In this document: in pieces, positions 21,901-35,719 of the stretch
Numbering within the stretch: position 1 is the first letter of the stretch
How the letters are laid out: each line of letters opens with the position of its first letter
Source of the DNA: Eutreptiella sp. 'Long Island Sound 2002'
Lineage: Eukaryota > Euglenozoa > Euglenophyceae > Eutreptiales > Eutreptiaceae
Direction: 5' to 3'
DNA length: 64,000 nucleotides
NCBI GenBank assembly: GCA_964036045.1
Contig: OZ038390.1
Location: 40,184,525-40,248,524, forward strand
Notes under the pieces: model-generated
Databases searched by the model: none
The model's input: only the letters and a program-made list of their open reading frames with translations
Told to the model about the DNA's origin: nothing
Translations under genes and position numbers: made by a program

Positions 21901-24900
21901 CCCAACCACACAAATAAGGTGAAAAACACATAAAGAGGGGCTAAAACATGCTTTAAATAGGATATTTGATCTTTTTGGATGGTAAGAATATAAAATAAAT
22001 CAGTTTTGGAAATTTCCATTTTTGAGTTGCCGAGGCTGAAAAACTGCATTTTTGAGTTGCCGAAGCTGGAAAACTGCATAAGTAGGTTGTGCCCTAGCCC
22101 CCTTGGGACCCCCCCCCCGACACCCAAATAAGGTGAAAATCACATAAACAGGGGCTAAAACATGCTTTACATAGCATATTTCATCATTGTAAGTGGTCAC
22201 AATATCAAAAAAAGTTTTGCAAAATTTTCCATTTTTGACGTGTAGAGGCCGGAAAACTGCTTAAGCAGTTTGTGCACACACCAAATGTCATTGAACCACC
22301 TACAAAGAGCAATTTTGAAGCTTTTGGGGGGCCCATGGCACGGGCTACATAGGCCTAGCGGCTACTACGTGGCCACAGGTGGGCACATCGCCTACAGGCA
22401 TGCATTTTCAGTAAAATTGGTAATTGGTTCTTTGCGGTAAGGTCGTGTAATTTTTTTCATTTTTGCGGTAAACGCCTGTAGGAGAAAATCGTCACACCGT
22501 GTAATTTTTTTTTCCGGTAAGTCGTGTAATTTTTTTTTGCGGTAAATGCGTGTAACAAAAAAATCGTCACGTCGTGTAATTTTTTTTTTGCGGTAAACGC
22601 GTCTACAAAAAAATCGTCTCGTCGTGTAATTTTTTTTGTTTTGCGGTAATGCGTGTGACGGGCTTACACGAATTACCGCAAACAAAAAAAAATTACACGA
22701 CAAGACGATTTTTTTGTTACACGCATTTACCGCAAAAAAAAATTTACACGAATTACAACATACACCCCCAACACATGGCACAATTCGTCACAGCGGCAAG
22801 GGGAGCCACCGTAGCATGGACAGTCGTCGCACTATACCACATCCGTGCTGCCCACTAACTCCGCCCATTGTGGCGGTGCAGCGCTCAGCAATGGCGAGCA
22901 GGCATTTGCAACACCCACCAGATCCATCAACTGAGGTGGCTGATGGCCTCCATCCTCGGTCGCCACCACTGATGGGGGCTCCACAATAGAAGGCCCTGGG
23001 AGGGCCAATGCTAGCCCGCACTCCATGTCCGCGGCGGCAGCCTCCATCAGCCCGCCAGCGATACATCCCACGAACAGTGCTGGCCCAGCAGGCACATGTG
23101 CCCTCCATCAGGGCAGTCCGTCGCAGCAAGCTGTTCCTTTGCTCGTGCTGGTGGCGTCGATGTGGGACGCGCGAAACCCCTGGCGCCGCCCCGCTACAGG
23201 GGCTGCCATTGCTGATGAGGCCAATGCCGGCCACGTCTTCACGTCTGCGAGGTCGAGGTCAGCGCCCATCATGGCAGAACAAGCTGTGTGTGGCCGGCAG
23301 TTGGCCCAAGGATGGCAGGCACGGCCGTCTATGCCCCCGGTGGCAGCTGGGGCGGTGGGTAGCACCCAGGGGACCCCCCCCCCCCCGGCACCCGCAGCGC
23401 AAGAGCCCCCCCATGATATACACGGTTGTGATATCAGCAAAAACAGTGACACCAGTGTAGATTTCACAACAAATCATATGAAAAATACATAAAGAGGGCC
23501 TCAAACATGCTTTACATGAGACTTATGATCATTATGAGCAGTCCTGATATAAAAAAAAATGGTAGTAGATGTTTCAATGTTTGAGATGTAGAGGGTGAAA
23601 AACTGATCAAGAAAAGAAGGCCCCACATCCCAAAACAGTGGCATACCTGTACCAACATACCCCAAAATGACCTTCGTGCTTTCTCATAGGCAGGTTGATC
23701 TAACAAAATCACTGGCGATATGATTTGAGAAAATTCCACAACAAACCAAAAGTATGGGGGGGGGGGGGTATGCTCATGACCTGGGCACCTGCCAACTATT
23801 TTGCAGACTTCGCTTCTTCAACATCCGTGAACTCTAGTGTCCCCTACCCTGTGTGCCCATTTGGGGTGCAACTTTCTAATTATTAGGAATACATAGAACC
23901 TGGTACATGGAATGAAAGCCTCCAGCAAACTTTTTGCCAAAATGGAGAACCAATTCCACACAGTGCTGCCAGTCTGCTTCCCCCAATCTGAGTATGGGCG
24001 GACCGTAAATGGCAGGCCAGAAAGGGAAACTGAGATACAAGGCTTTGCCCCTTTGGCGAGGCACAAATGCAAGGGGCAAAGCATGCAAATGCATGGTATC
24101 CTGAATATGCCCTGCTATGATCCCTCGTCCCAGGACGAGCGTACGACGAGGGCTGTGAAATGGGGGCACACTTGAAGAATGCTCTGCTCTGGTCCAGGTT
24201 CATATTCAGCAAGACTTCCATGCCAAAGACTTGGAAATCCCGGATCCGGAGGGCCTCCTGTGGCCACACTGCGTTCCAGGCTTTCTGAGACACGTCGTTG
24301 AGGCTCAAACCATTATCCAAACTGGCTTGGATGGCAGCTGCAAGGGATTCAGCATTCCCAATGGCACGGTTCACCATATACCCTGCCGAAGAAAGGAGTT
24401 GCAACAGTCTGGGTCCTGGGAATCCTTGCACAAACCTCACTTTGATCTCCAGCCCTTTTTCTCCGCCTGCCAAATTCCCCAAACGCCACCCCCCACCATC
24501 AGGTGTTGTATTCCCAGCATCCCAAGTTCAGCCGCACCCTGCCTCCCTGACAGCTTCCTGTATCATATTGCCGCTTGCTAAACCATACTGTCTGGTGCAA
24601 ATTTCCAAGACTTCCCTCCCACAAATTCCTCCTTGGTGAGCAATGTATGCGCTTTTGCTCCTGCCCCTTAGAGGCCTGTACCCTCCTGTGATATTGTGTC
24701 TGGAACATGGGGGGCACTACAGTGTGGTCCAGGCTTGGCCGGATGCATCTCACAGGGGATTTCCTGGGTCCATGGTCTCCCTCTAGGGAACAGCCCAGAA
24801 CGGGGTGCACTGGCACAGCGAGTCACAAGGTCATGGCCCATTCCCTACAACCCTTGAGGCCGGTGATTCCATCGGCAGGGGAAGGGCTTGGGGACAAGGA

Positions 24901-27900
24901 AACACACCGACTGCCTTGGGGTTCCTCTGAAAAACGATGTACCGCTGTTTCTCCTCAGCACGTATCGCAGGTGGTCGTGCATCCTTGCTGTTGCTACGTT
25001 GATTGAGGTGCACCCCGACCCTTGGAAACCGCTTGGAGCGCCATGCGGCAGCTAAACCTCAATTGGGGCTAATGGGGCACACCCTGTCCACTGTGATCGC
25101 CAGAAGACGGGCGGCTCCCAGAACTTGAGCACTCTCTGCTATTGCTCAGGGACCAGCAGGACCCCCTCAACTGGCGTGGCTGGAAGGGGGGAACGGTTGA
25201 CCAGTCCCTACCCACGCACATGATGGTGGACATTGTGGGGTGGTACGAGACCGAAATCTCCAGTCCATACCAGTGGAGGTGCAACTATCGCTGACCCATC
25301 ACCATCCTGTGAACGTGCCACTAAACAGCCTATGAACTGCAATTTTGGGGCTTTCTGGGGGTCCCATGGCCCAGGCTGCATGGGCCCAGCAGCCACTAAA
25401 TGGATCCCCATGGGTGCTAGAGTACGTGCATTGCCACCAAATGATCGCCCACAATCCATCCCAGTAGCGATAAAAGGATTTTAGGTAAAATTAAATTCTA
25501 TTGCCTTCAGCAAGGCACCTCGAAGAGAGACCGACAGTCAGCCAATCAGTCAGGCAGGCAGTCAGTCGGGCAAGCAGGCAGGCAGACAGGCAGGCAGAAA
25601 CACACAGTTGGCGTTTTTCAGTTGCGGACTACGATTAAAAACGTTGGGTGACCCTGGTGTGCAGGAACAGTCAGTGGTCGAGTGGTCGAACACCCGACCG
25701 GTGAATCGCCTAGCGCCGGTTCGAATTTTGGCCGGCGGATCAGCGATCACTGGATCGGCAGATCGGCTACTCGACCCTGGTTCAAACCCTTCTAACCACA
25801 AACTTTTGACCCCCCCCCCCCACCCCAAGCCCACCCCCACCCCCACCCATCCCCCAAAAATTGATATCCAGTTTCAGGGGGATAGAGGCCTCAAAATCAA
25901 GAAATCCATTGGGGGATTGTTTTTTGGGCAAAATAATGATTTTACAAGGGGTTGGACATCCAATATCATGCCTTGGGGTATGCTGTGCGAATGACCCCCA
26001 AAAAGGGGGGGTGTATGGCGTCCGCGCCTGCGCTTGATCTAACAACCTCTCTTCGAGGTGATTTCTAGGTTGTTTAGTGCTTTGGGGTTTTCAGGGCCCC
26101 ATGGCCCGAGCTACATGGGCCTAGCAGCCACTACGTGAGTCCCCATGAGTGCCACAGTGCCCGTATTATCACCAAATAATCACCCAAACCCATCCCAGAG
26201 GCAACAAACTTCAGCAAAGCACCTCAAAGAAAGACAAGTGACCTCCAGATGAACGCGCACAGGCATAGCAGCCACTACATGGGTCCCCATGCATGCTAGA
26301 CTACCCATACTGTCACCAAAGGATCACCCGAATCCTTCCCACAGGTGACAGAAGAATTTCGCAATAGGTCAAAAATTTGAAAATTTTCAGGTGCCACTGA
26401 GCAACTGAAAAAACAGCAATTTTGGGGCTTTCGGGGTGCCCATGGCTCGTGCTACATGGGCCTAGCAGCCACAACATGGGTCCCCAATGGGTGCTATAGT
26501 GCCCATATTGTCACCAAAGGATCACCCAACCCCATCCCACAGGCAACACAACTATTTTAAAAAAATTCAAATTTTCGAAGAGTTGAAAATACCACTAGAC
26601 AGCGCAAACAATGGCAATTTTGGGGCTTTCGGGGGGGGGGGGGGGGGCATGGGCCTAGTGGCCACTACTGTCCCCATGGTCCCCATGGGTGCGTGAGTAC
26701 CCGTGCTGTCACCAAATGATCACCAAAAGCCATCCCACAGGCGAAGGATTTCAGAAAAAATGAAATTTTTGAAAATTTTTGGCTGATGCGGCAGATTCCA
26801 CGGGGGGGGGACCGGGGGTATCAGGGTTCACACCCGAGACCCCCAACATTGGTTAGAGGGTCAATGGATACGGGAAAAGGCATTCAGGACCTGGGTGCAA
26901 ATCAACACACAGCGGTCACAATACGGGGTGTGCTAATGACCACAAATGAACACAAAAAAGGTGGGGTACATGGCGTGCTCGCCTACAAGTGCCCATGGCC
27001 GGTGCTACATGGGCCTATCAGCCACTACGTCGATCCCTGTGAGTGCAAGAGTACCCGTATTGTCACCAAAGGATCACCCAAACCCATCCTAGAGGCGACA
27101 GGAGTACTTCGAAAAAAGTCAAATTTTCGCAAATTTTCAGGTGCCACTAAATAGCCCCCAAGACAGCAATTTTGGGGCTGTCAGGGAGGGCCATGGCCTA
27201 GACTACATGGGTTTAGTGGCCACTACTGGGGTCACCATGCGTACTCCAGTACCCATATTGTCACCCAAACCCTTCCTAGGGGCCATAAAAGGGTTTAGGA
27301 AACCGTCAAAGGTTCCAAAATTGTATTGCCTTCGGCAGTGCACCTCGAAGAGAGGTTGACAGTCAGCCAATCAGTCCCTTAGCAGTCAGTCAGACAGAAA
27401 CACACAGTTTGGGTTTTTTGTCGGCGGCAGACGCGGCCCCAAGCAGTGGCGAGACCTTTCGCCTCAAACCAAGCAGTGGCCGAATGGTAATGCAGCTGAC
27501 CGGAGTCTTTTTGGTTGGCAGTTCGAACCCCGGTTGGGTGAATACGGCACCGCCGCCGCCGCCAACAGTCGGCCGACCAGGATTCGAACGGCCGACCGAA
27601 AGCTTTGCGTCGGCTGTGTTACCATTCGACCGGCGGTTGTGTGATAGCGATAAGCTTCCCCTCTGCTTGGAGCCTTCTGAGCAAAAACTTTTGACCCCAC
27701 CCCATCCCCCCCCACCCCCCACCCCTCAAAAAAGTGATATTCAGTTTTAGGGGATAGAGGCCTCAGAATCAAAAAATCCATTGGGGGATGGTCTTACTGG
27801 GCAAAATAATGATTTTACAAGGGGTTGGACACCCAATATCATGCCTTGGGGTATGCTACGCGAATGACCCCAAAAAAGGGGGGTATATGACGCCCGCGCC

Positions 27901-30900
27901 TGCGCTTGATCTAACAACCTCTCTTCGAGGTGATTTTCAGGTGCCATTGCAACAGCAATCGGGGCTTTCGATGGGCCATGGCCCAGGTCTTGGGGTCTCC
28001 TGGCTAGGGGGGGGGGGGGTCCAGGTATCCACATAACCGCCCACTGTGGTCCAAAAATTTTACCAATTCATGAACCTCTAAAATGCAAGTGTCATCTTGT
28101 AGTTTTAGTGACATATGTACCACCCCTACCCCTTCCATATCAATAGCCCGGGCCATGTGTCTTCTTTCGAAGGGGGGCGGGTCCATTGACAAGGGGGGGC
28201 CATGTATCTTCTTTTGACAGGGGGGGGGGGTCCATTGACGAGAATTCTATTCAAAAGTCAAGAAAAATTATTTGTGTAAGCTTTTGCTAACCTGCAGAAG
28301 TGTTGCACCCACTATGAGCCCAATGTGATCCATTTAGTTTTTGGGGTGCAAGGTACAAAGTGCTGTAACATTACATGCCATTGCAGAACCAGGAACCTGG
28401 CAAAACAGGCAATTTTGGTGATCGTTGGTGAAAAATTCTTGGGCATGATTCTTCTTTTGAAAGGGGGGGGGGGGTCCATTGACATGCTTCTTCTTTCAAA
28501 GGGGGAGTTCATTGGCAATGGGGGGGAGGGGGACCAAACATGGCACACTGCAAACCTCTTGACCCGTGGCAATACAAGCAGCTCATCTGTCACTTTACAC
28601 TGTACATAACCAGCTGACGTCCAAAGCTGGATTCCATATCTCTCGGGGACATGCAGTATGCGCCAACACGGTGGGTTTTGGCACTTTTCCTGGGTTTTGG
28701 GAACTTTTGGTCCAATGCACCAAAATTTCGTTTCTTTGGGGGGGGGGGGGGGTATGTGTATACTTTTTGGACTCTGTGAGAAAAAGACATTTCAGAAATG
28801 TATGGGTAAGGGGGAGTTAGGTGGTCACATTTTTGAGCACAGAACTGCAAATTGGAGGATGCATAGGACGGAGCAATGCTCGAGGGACAACTGATTATTC
28901 TGAATCCAAGTCGTCCTCATTATTGCCCCCTTCCACAAGGGCAGTGACGCCATTGGGGCACACATCGCCCTGTTTGTGAATGGGAATGTATTTCTTCAAA
29001 TTTTCCCAATCCTGCAGCCTGCATGCCTTGACTGGCACCCACCCTGAGGTGTGAGGCATGGCCCACAGGCCGTCAATTGTCCACATTGAGGTCCACATTG
29101 CGCTGTTTGGTCAGCCGCACCTTGCGCCACGCAATGGTCTCACTGTACCCTGATTTCACCCAGACAAAGCCAGGATGGAGCTGCAGGTTCTCAGGGTCAG
29201 GTGTCTTTTGAGCACCCAAGGCTATTGTGGTGCATCGGGGGAAGCAACAGCACGTGGTGTAAATTTGTATGCAGACATGGTGGTTGCCTGTTGACAAAAA
29301 GGGGCAGCAAGGAACACAGGCACCGTCCAAAATGGACGAAAATCTCAAAAATGTCGTCAGTACAGCATGCAGACCTGGGTGTTCCAAGTAGCCCTTTTCA
29401 AGGGCTTTCCAAATATATCCCATATACCCCCCCCCCCCCCCTACGGGACACACAGTGGGCACAAATTAGGCACCAACAACAACGACCACTAAAAATCCAC
29501 CAAGTTGGCGCATTCGGTACCAACCCCGAGACATATATAGTCTCATGAGCCCACTTGTGCATTATTTCGTTGGCACTTGTATGGATGCACACTCCAATCT
29601 CATTTACAGGTAGCCCAGCAGGAAGGTCACTGAGATACTAAACCGAATGCATCACTTTGCTTTGAGCTAAGCATGCAGGAAGTTCATTTGGGAAAGTGGG
29701 CTACCTGTCGCGGGGTGAACAAGGTTGTTGGAAGCTCCATAAGCCACAGTGCGCTCTCCAAGAATTGGCAAGGGACCTCCCATAGGGATGACACAGCGCT
29801 CAACTTCGTGTATCTGAGGTCCAAAATAAAGGTGTAAATATGGCACTTGTGAGATATCATGGCAGTGCCCGGGGCTTTTGCATACTGTTTTCAGACTCAC
29901 TTTGCTTGGGCATCAAAATCCCATATGACCATTTAGGCCATGGTTGTCACACATGAACAATTGTCTCCAAAACTATTTCATCTTGACATGCACCCACCTC
30001 AGGCAACTGTGTTCTAGTAGCTAAGAGCAAGTAATATGCAACCAAACACCAACCACAAAAAAAATTAAAGGCGAAAAAAATGCATGAGGCTACAAAAGAG
30101 TGACAAACAAATGCAAAGAGTGTCCTGCATAATGTGTACTGTGTATCATCCCTCTGCCCAATTTCCTGAGAACGTACTAGATTGACACAGCATGCACCAC
30201 CCACTCCATATGACGGTCCCCTCATAGATCCCACTCAGTGCACTGGGCACTGGGCTCTAGGCCTGCTTGCTTGGCCAACCGATGCCATAGCAGTGGGTGG
30301 GAGATATGGTGGCCACTTCTGAAGGTGTTGCGACATCTTTGAACCAGCATGGGCCACATTACATGTGCGCCCTTGCCAACTGCCCAGTACCTTGCCTCTT
30401 GTTCCATATCTTGCATTGCTGTGTCCCAAAACCACTGACTGCATGCATACCCACAATGCAATGCAATTGCCCACGCGCATGGGCTGTAGGGTACTTATGA
30501 CTGCTTTGGGCTTTGGGCGGTATGGGGCCATAACACCACCGAACCCACCGTATGCCCTTCACACAGTGCCTTGGCAACCCCACACGATGCATACCTGTTG
30601 CTGTGACAGTACGTAGTCACAGTGTGCAAACACTAACTCCACCCCCAACACCCAACACCCAACACCCAACACCCAGCCCATTGTTATTCACCAACAACAG
30701 CCAGGCATACATGCGACAGTTCACGTATCCTAAAGGTTGCAAATTGGCCTTGCATGTCTGCTACTTTGTGGCCACCGCTCCCAGCCAACCCAAATGAAAG
30801 CCACCACAAAGCAAGGGTGCCTGCCTATTAGTCCCAACAATCCCCTTTTTGGGTCAGCAAACAGACTGAAAGAATGGGGCCGTTTGTGCACAGCGCATGC

Positions 30901-33900
30901 ACGTCACGCATTTAACAGGGAGAAATTGGTGAATTTCAGGGCAATTAGCAATATTGTTGTCTACATCCATCAACTTGCGCTGCATTGCAAGGTTTGTTGG
31001 CCTGGCAATGCAGCATGCAGTGCTGCGTGGCAGTTTGGTTGACGTCCACTAACCTTGGAGACGTCTCCTCATCACGAGGCCGCAAGCTCCACACGTAAAA
31101 GGTTGCATGGCCGGCAACTGCCCTCATGGTACGAGCAAGGTAAACCTAATCCTTGTCCGCATAGAATTGTACCTATCAAAAACTTGTCCTCCGGTGGAAC
31201 AACGGTGATTTTGGCCTTCTTCTTTTGTGCGTCTTCCAACCCAACAGTATCTTCCTCAAACACCTGATCCGTGCCTTAAATATGGCTAGCATCTTGTCAA
31301 CGCCTTGTACTACCATATCAAAGAGGACATGAAAACGGTCCACGACCTCACCCTCGGCACGAAATACTTCCCATCTTTCACCAAATGCCTGTAAATCTCC
31401 GTATTCCTAGCCCCATGGGTTGCATGCTTGGAAACACTCCCACTCTTCTTTGACGTCCGAATCGGTGTTCTACCTACCTACCTACCTACCTACGTTGGGT
31501 ATTGTCTTGAACAAACCCTGTGCACAGTGCGCGGACAGCACGCAATATGCCCCCAATGCATTGCAAGAGCAGCATCAATCTGTGCCACAATGTTGGAGGG
31601 TCCAACGTGAGAAAATGCCTCAGCATTTCGCTAATGGAGGTAGGGCTAGGGGGTTACCAAGATTAGATTGGGAAACAAACTCACATGGTCCACCTGCTCA
31701 GTGGTTTTCAAACAGTTGCATTAAGATCTCATGAGAGGTACACACAGGGCCATTGCTCAGTGGCAAAAAAAACCCAGCCTGGGAGAGGGGTCAAAGGACA
31801 AGGAAAAAATTCTGCACCTTAAACCAGCCTTTCGAGCCCCTTAATACATTTCCATATTTTCTCCCAAGGAAAAATTCTCTGATAAAGGTGGGTGCAAGGG
31901 GGGCGGCCTGTTCGAATATTGACACCCAACCGTGTGCGAAAACTTTTGGGGGTTATGGGGGGGGGGGTCTGGGAGGGCACCCGGGGGGAGTGTAGGGGGG
32001 GGGGGGGGGTTCCGGGTGGTTTGAAAGGGGCAGGGGGATCGGGTACCTCCGGACAGTTGGGTATGCGGCCCACGTCCCCTACCCAAATGGGGGCGTGCTT
32101 CATTGCCCTGCCTACGGAGAGCCGGGCGGTATCCTCCCCTGAGTACTTAAGAATGTGCAAACTAGTATGGTATCAAAGTCGGTGAACAAGGTTGAGCCCA
32201 CTTTGCAGAGCAGAACGGGGAATTACCCGGGTTAATGGGACAAACACAAGTGGCCGTGAATTGCCCCGGGGTCTTCATGCCGTTAAACAAAAGTGCCACC
32301 TACCATCAAACTGTGAAGTTACTCATGAAAAGAATGGAGTCATGGTTCCCCTTGGTGAAAAAAAAGATTTGAAAAAAGTTTTATTAAGTTTTACCTCAAA
32401 AGACGTCAACACCAATGGCACAATGGGTATCATCAGCTTATCTTGGGGAATTAGAGTTTGCCCAATTTTCAGGGCACATATTAGGGCCAAATAGGCCTGG
32501 TCTATTTTCCCCTGATATTCCGATGACAAATTGTGTGTCCCATAGATTCCCCATTGTAAAATGCAAATGCCCCCCCACCACAAACATCCTAGGCACCCAA
32601 ACACCCCAAAAATGGCATTTTTTGGCCATTTTTGATAGATTCTGAAACCTTGGTCCGCCACTTACAACGGCCATTTGCAGCCATCACTGTTCAGTTTCTT
32701 GCTCAAACTTTATGTGATTCTACTTCACACCCATAGCTACAAATTTCGCATGTTCCAAGCCCCCCCCCCCCCCCAGTAGGTGCAGAAAAGCACACTTTGA
32801 CATGTGCCTGTTGGAGCTCTGTGGGAGCGGTGTATAGCCTGGTGAGGGAGGGGAGGCAGGCAGGCAGGGGCTGAGAAAGATCTAAAAAATCAAAGGATTG
32901 AAGAAGCATGGTTGTGGTGTGCCCTGCTTGCTTCATATGGGCTATAGGTCTATGCGGAGACCCTGTTGGGGGGGGGGGGGGGGCAAAAGTATTGTGATGG
33001 AGGGTGCGTGTATGCAAGCTCAATCAACATTAGCTAATGTCAGGCCAAGCACACACGTATAAATGACGTTGGCAAGTCTTGGGTGAATGTTGCTGAGAGT
33101 TGAGAGAAAGCAGAGGGAAAGGGTTCAACATGCAAAAATATGTTTGGTGAGGTAAAGAGTTTCTTTTAGAATACAAAGCTGACCATAGCCTAGCAATAAG
33201 GCCAGCTGCATCAACAAATATTTTGGTTGGACCTAGAAAGCAATTGTCCACCAAACGGCAATAGGAAATTGATTGTTTGTGAGAGATAGCAAAAGGCAGC
33301 AAGAACGACAGAGGGGCTGTAATAGAGGGTGGGGAGGAGAGACGAGAGGCAGGGAGGGACAGAGAGACGCAATGAGCAAGCAGGTGATTACAGGATGGTG
33401 GCTGCATGTATTTCAGGGCGTTGATGGTGAAATATATTGTACCGCGGCTTACTATTGGGATTATTGGCTGTCCTCACAAACGTGCCGGGCACAGAGAACA
33501 TTAGCAGTGTGTTGCATCAAAAGTGAACAACCAACAACAAACCACACACTCGAAGCCTCCTGAAGATCCAAAAGCAAGCCTTATGCACACTGCAGCACAC
33601 AACCTCAATTTCACACCTTTTTGATCTTGATGCCCCTGTGCTTCAGGCGGACCTCCAATCTGCGCTCACACTCTCCAATCGTCACACTTGGTCGTCCCAC
33701 TAATGACGTCTCCTCAAGAAAGATATGCGTCTCGTCCGTGGGCATGACGTACAAAAATGTAGGGACTTTGTTGCACTCTGCTTCGTCTCTGACGGCAGAC
33801 AAAATTGCATCAGACATAGCAACCTGTGCCATGCTACGCCCATACAGCTTGCGACCACCATGAGTCAAAATTGAAAGACCAGCACCCACCACAGCAAGCA

Positions 33901-35680
33901 ATAACTTGCCCAACAAAGACTGCAAGCAGACCACACACCACTGGGTACAAATATGAATGGTCTGCAGCACAACTTAGACAGAAACAAAATCAACCGCCAC
34001 AATGAAACCATGGCGCATGCCATTTCCTTCGACAGCCTGTTTGCAGAATGTCGCTGCACATGTTCTATTTGTGCAAAGGTGACGGAGGGCACCGGAAACC
34101 AAAACGGTTGTGGCCCATGAAAAGCAGGCCCCATTGACATGTGTCATACACAACATGGTATGTGGGAGAGAGGGCTACATTCCCGGGGGGGCAACTACAA
34201 CCGGTCCTGATGCGACACCCCCCCCAGCTATCTGTCAAAACTTGGGGGGGGGGGCGGGGGGGGGGGGGGGGCAGTTGGGGGGGGTCCAGCCGAGGGTCGG
34301 GGGGGGGGGGGGTCAAGCCGGGGGTCGGGGGGGGGGGGTCAAGCCAGGGGTCGGGGGGGGGTCCTGCCGGGGGTCGGGGGGGGGTCTGGCCGGGGGTCAG
34401 GGGGGCGTCCAGTCAGGGGTGAGGGGGGGGGGTTGGGGTTAGGGTTAGGGTCACCGAGCTGGTGGAACCAGTCTTGGTTTTATAACCCTTTTTAGTGTCT
34501 AGGGTAGACCTACTAGGTTTAGCAGCAGCAGCAAGCAAGCAGCAAGCAAGCAGCACGCGCGAAATGGGTAAAAATCTGAACTCCGTCGTGGTGCTTCAGA
34601 TTCGGGTGAAATTTTGGTGGATGATACCTATGGGTGTGAAGTACAATCACACAAAGTTTGAGCAAGAAACTCAACGGTGGCGACCGGGAACGGGATTCGC
34701 AAGTGGCGGACCTCAGTTTCAAAAACTGCAGTTTAGGGCCAAAAACAGCCATTTTTGGGCCAAAAAAAGCCCTGGAACACAGTCAAAACGGCCAAATGAA
34801 GGGAAACGGTGGGTACATTGCACGTGCGGCTTGACTTCCCCGTGTCAACGAGCTCTTTGCGGCCCTCTAACTCCATGATATGTCCCGGAAACGGCCCAAA
34901 AAGGCCCCCAGAAGCTCCAAATGCCGACAGCCACAAACCAAGAATAGGCCATATCTTTGGCTACATGGCTCAAAATGCGATTCCGAGGGCACCTACTCCA
35001 CCCGCAACCCCCCACTTCTTGTGGTTTCCACCCCTCACAATTGCCCAAACAGACGCCTAGACCCCAATACCTAGGCCCACTAGGCTGCGGCAAGCTGCAA
35101 GCTCAAGCCCAAACAGGTGGGTGCCCAAATGGGTTAACACGGTCCAATAGGGGCAAAAAGATGACTTTTCTCAAAAATGATCCTAGACCATGTGCGACGC
35201 TAAAACAAATGTTTTTGGACCGTTTTGAGCTTGTGGTGGCCCATGTTGGTCCTCCAAAAATCCCCAAAATCCCTTGAAAATGGGCTGTTTTGGGACCAAA
35301 AATGGGTCAAAAATGGGTCAAAAATGGGTCAAAAACGCATTTTTCCAAACATCATCCTAGACCATTTGGGGTGCACAAACGGGTGAAATGAGCCCATTTT
35401 GAGCCCATTAATGGGCATTTTGGCCCCTCAGAATTCCAAAAAACCTTGAAAGTGGGCCTCGTGGTGATGGGGTTCACTTGCAAGCTGATTTCACTTTGTC
35501 AAGAGCCATCAATGTGTGAATCATTCTTGATGTCCCTCACCAGTCATAGCTGATGTTCCCTCCCCCACCAGCTCGGTCCCAATATTCAGTCTTGATTAGG
35601 GTCACCGAGCTGGTGGAACCAGTCTTGGTTTTATAACCCTTTTTAGTGTCTAGGGTAGACCTACCAGGTTTAGCAGCAGC

Positions 35681-35719
<39 letters not shown>

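Larger units (their letters stand above)
15938..24171 (-). other. Lycopene cyclase intron, about 8.2 kb, repeat-filled
   Basis: Donor AA|GTGTGCCCC, acceptor TTTCTACAG. Holds GC-rich diverged duplications (about 17143 and 17857), G tracts, direct repeats at 19392 and 20228, the 10-bp minisatellite, two AT-rich TTGTGCCCxxGCCCCCTTGGGACC repeats at about 21870 and 22088, and the foldback element at 22436-22760. No protein with a recognisable family is nested in it. Confidence 0.7.
24383..29704 (-). other. Lycopene cyclase intron, about 5.3 kb
   Basis: Donor G|GTAGCC, acceptor TTCGGCAG. Contains two full TIR elements (25516-26060 and 27341-27932) embedded in an array of about 190-bp satellite monomers, several G tracts, and a repeat at 28895-29540. 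No nested gene. Confidence 0.7.

Noticed and set aside
27468-27655. tRNA genes suggested by A-box and B-box matches
   Set aside because: No complete cloverleaf; the boxes sit inside copies of a TIR element, so they are tRNA-like relics or SINE parts.
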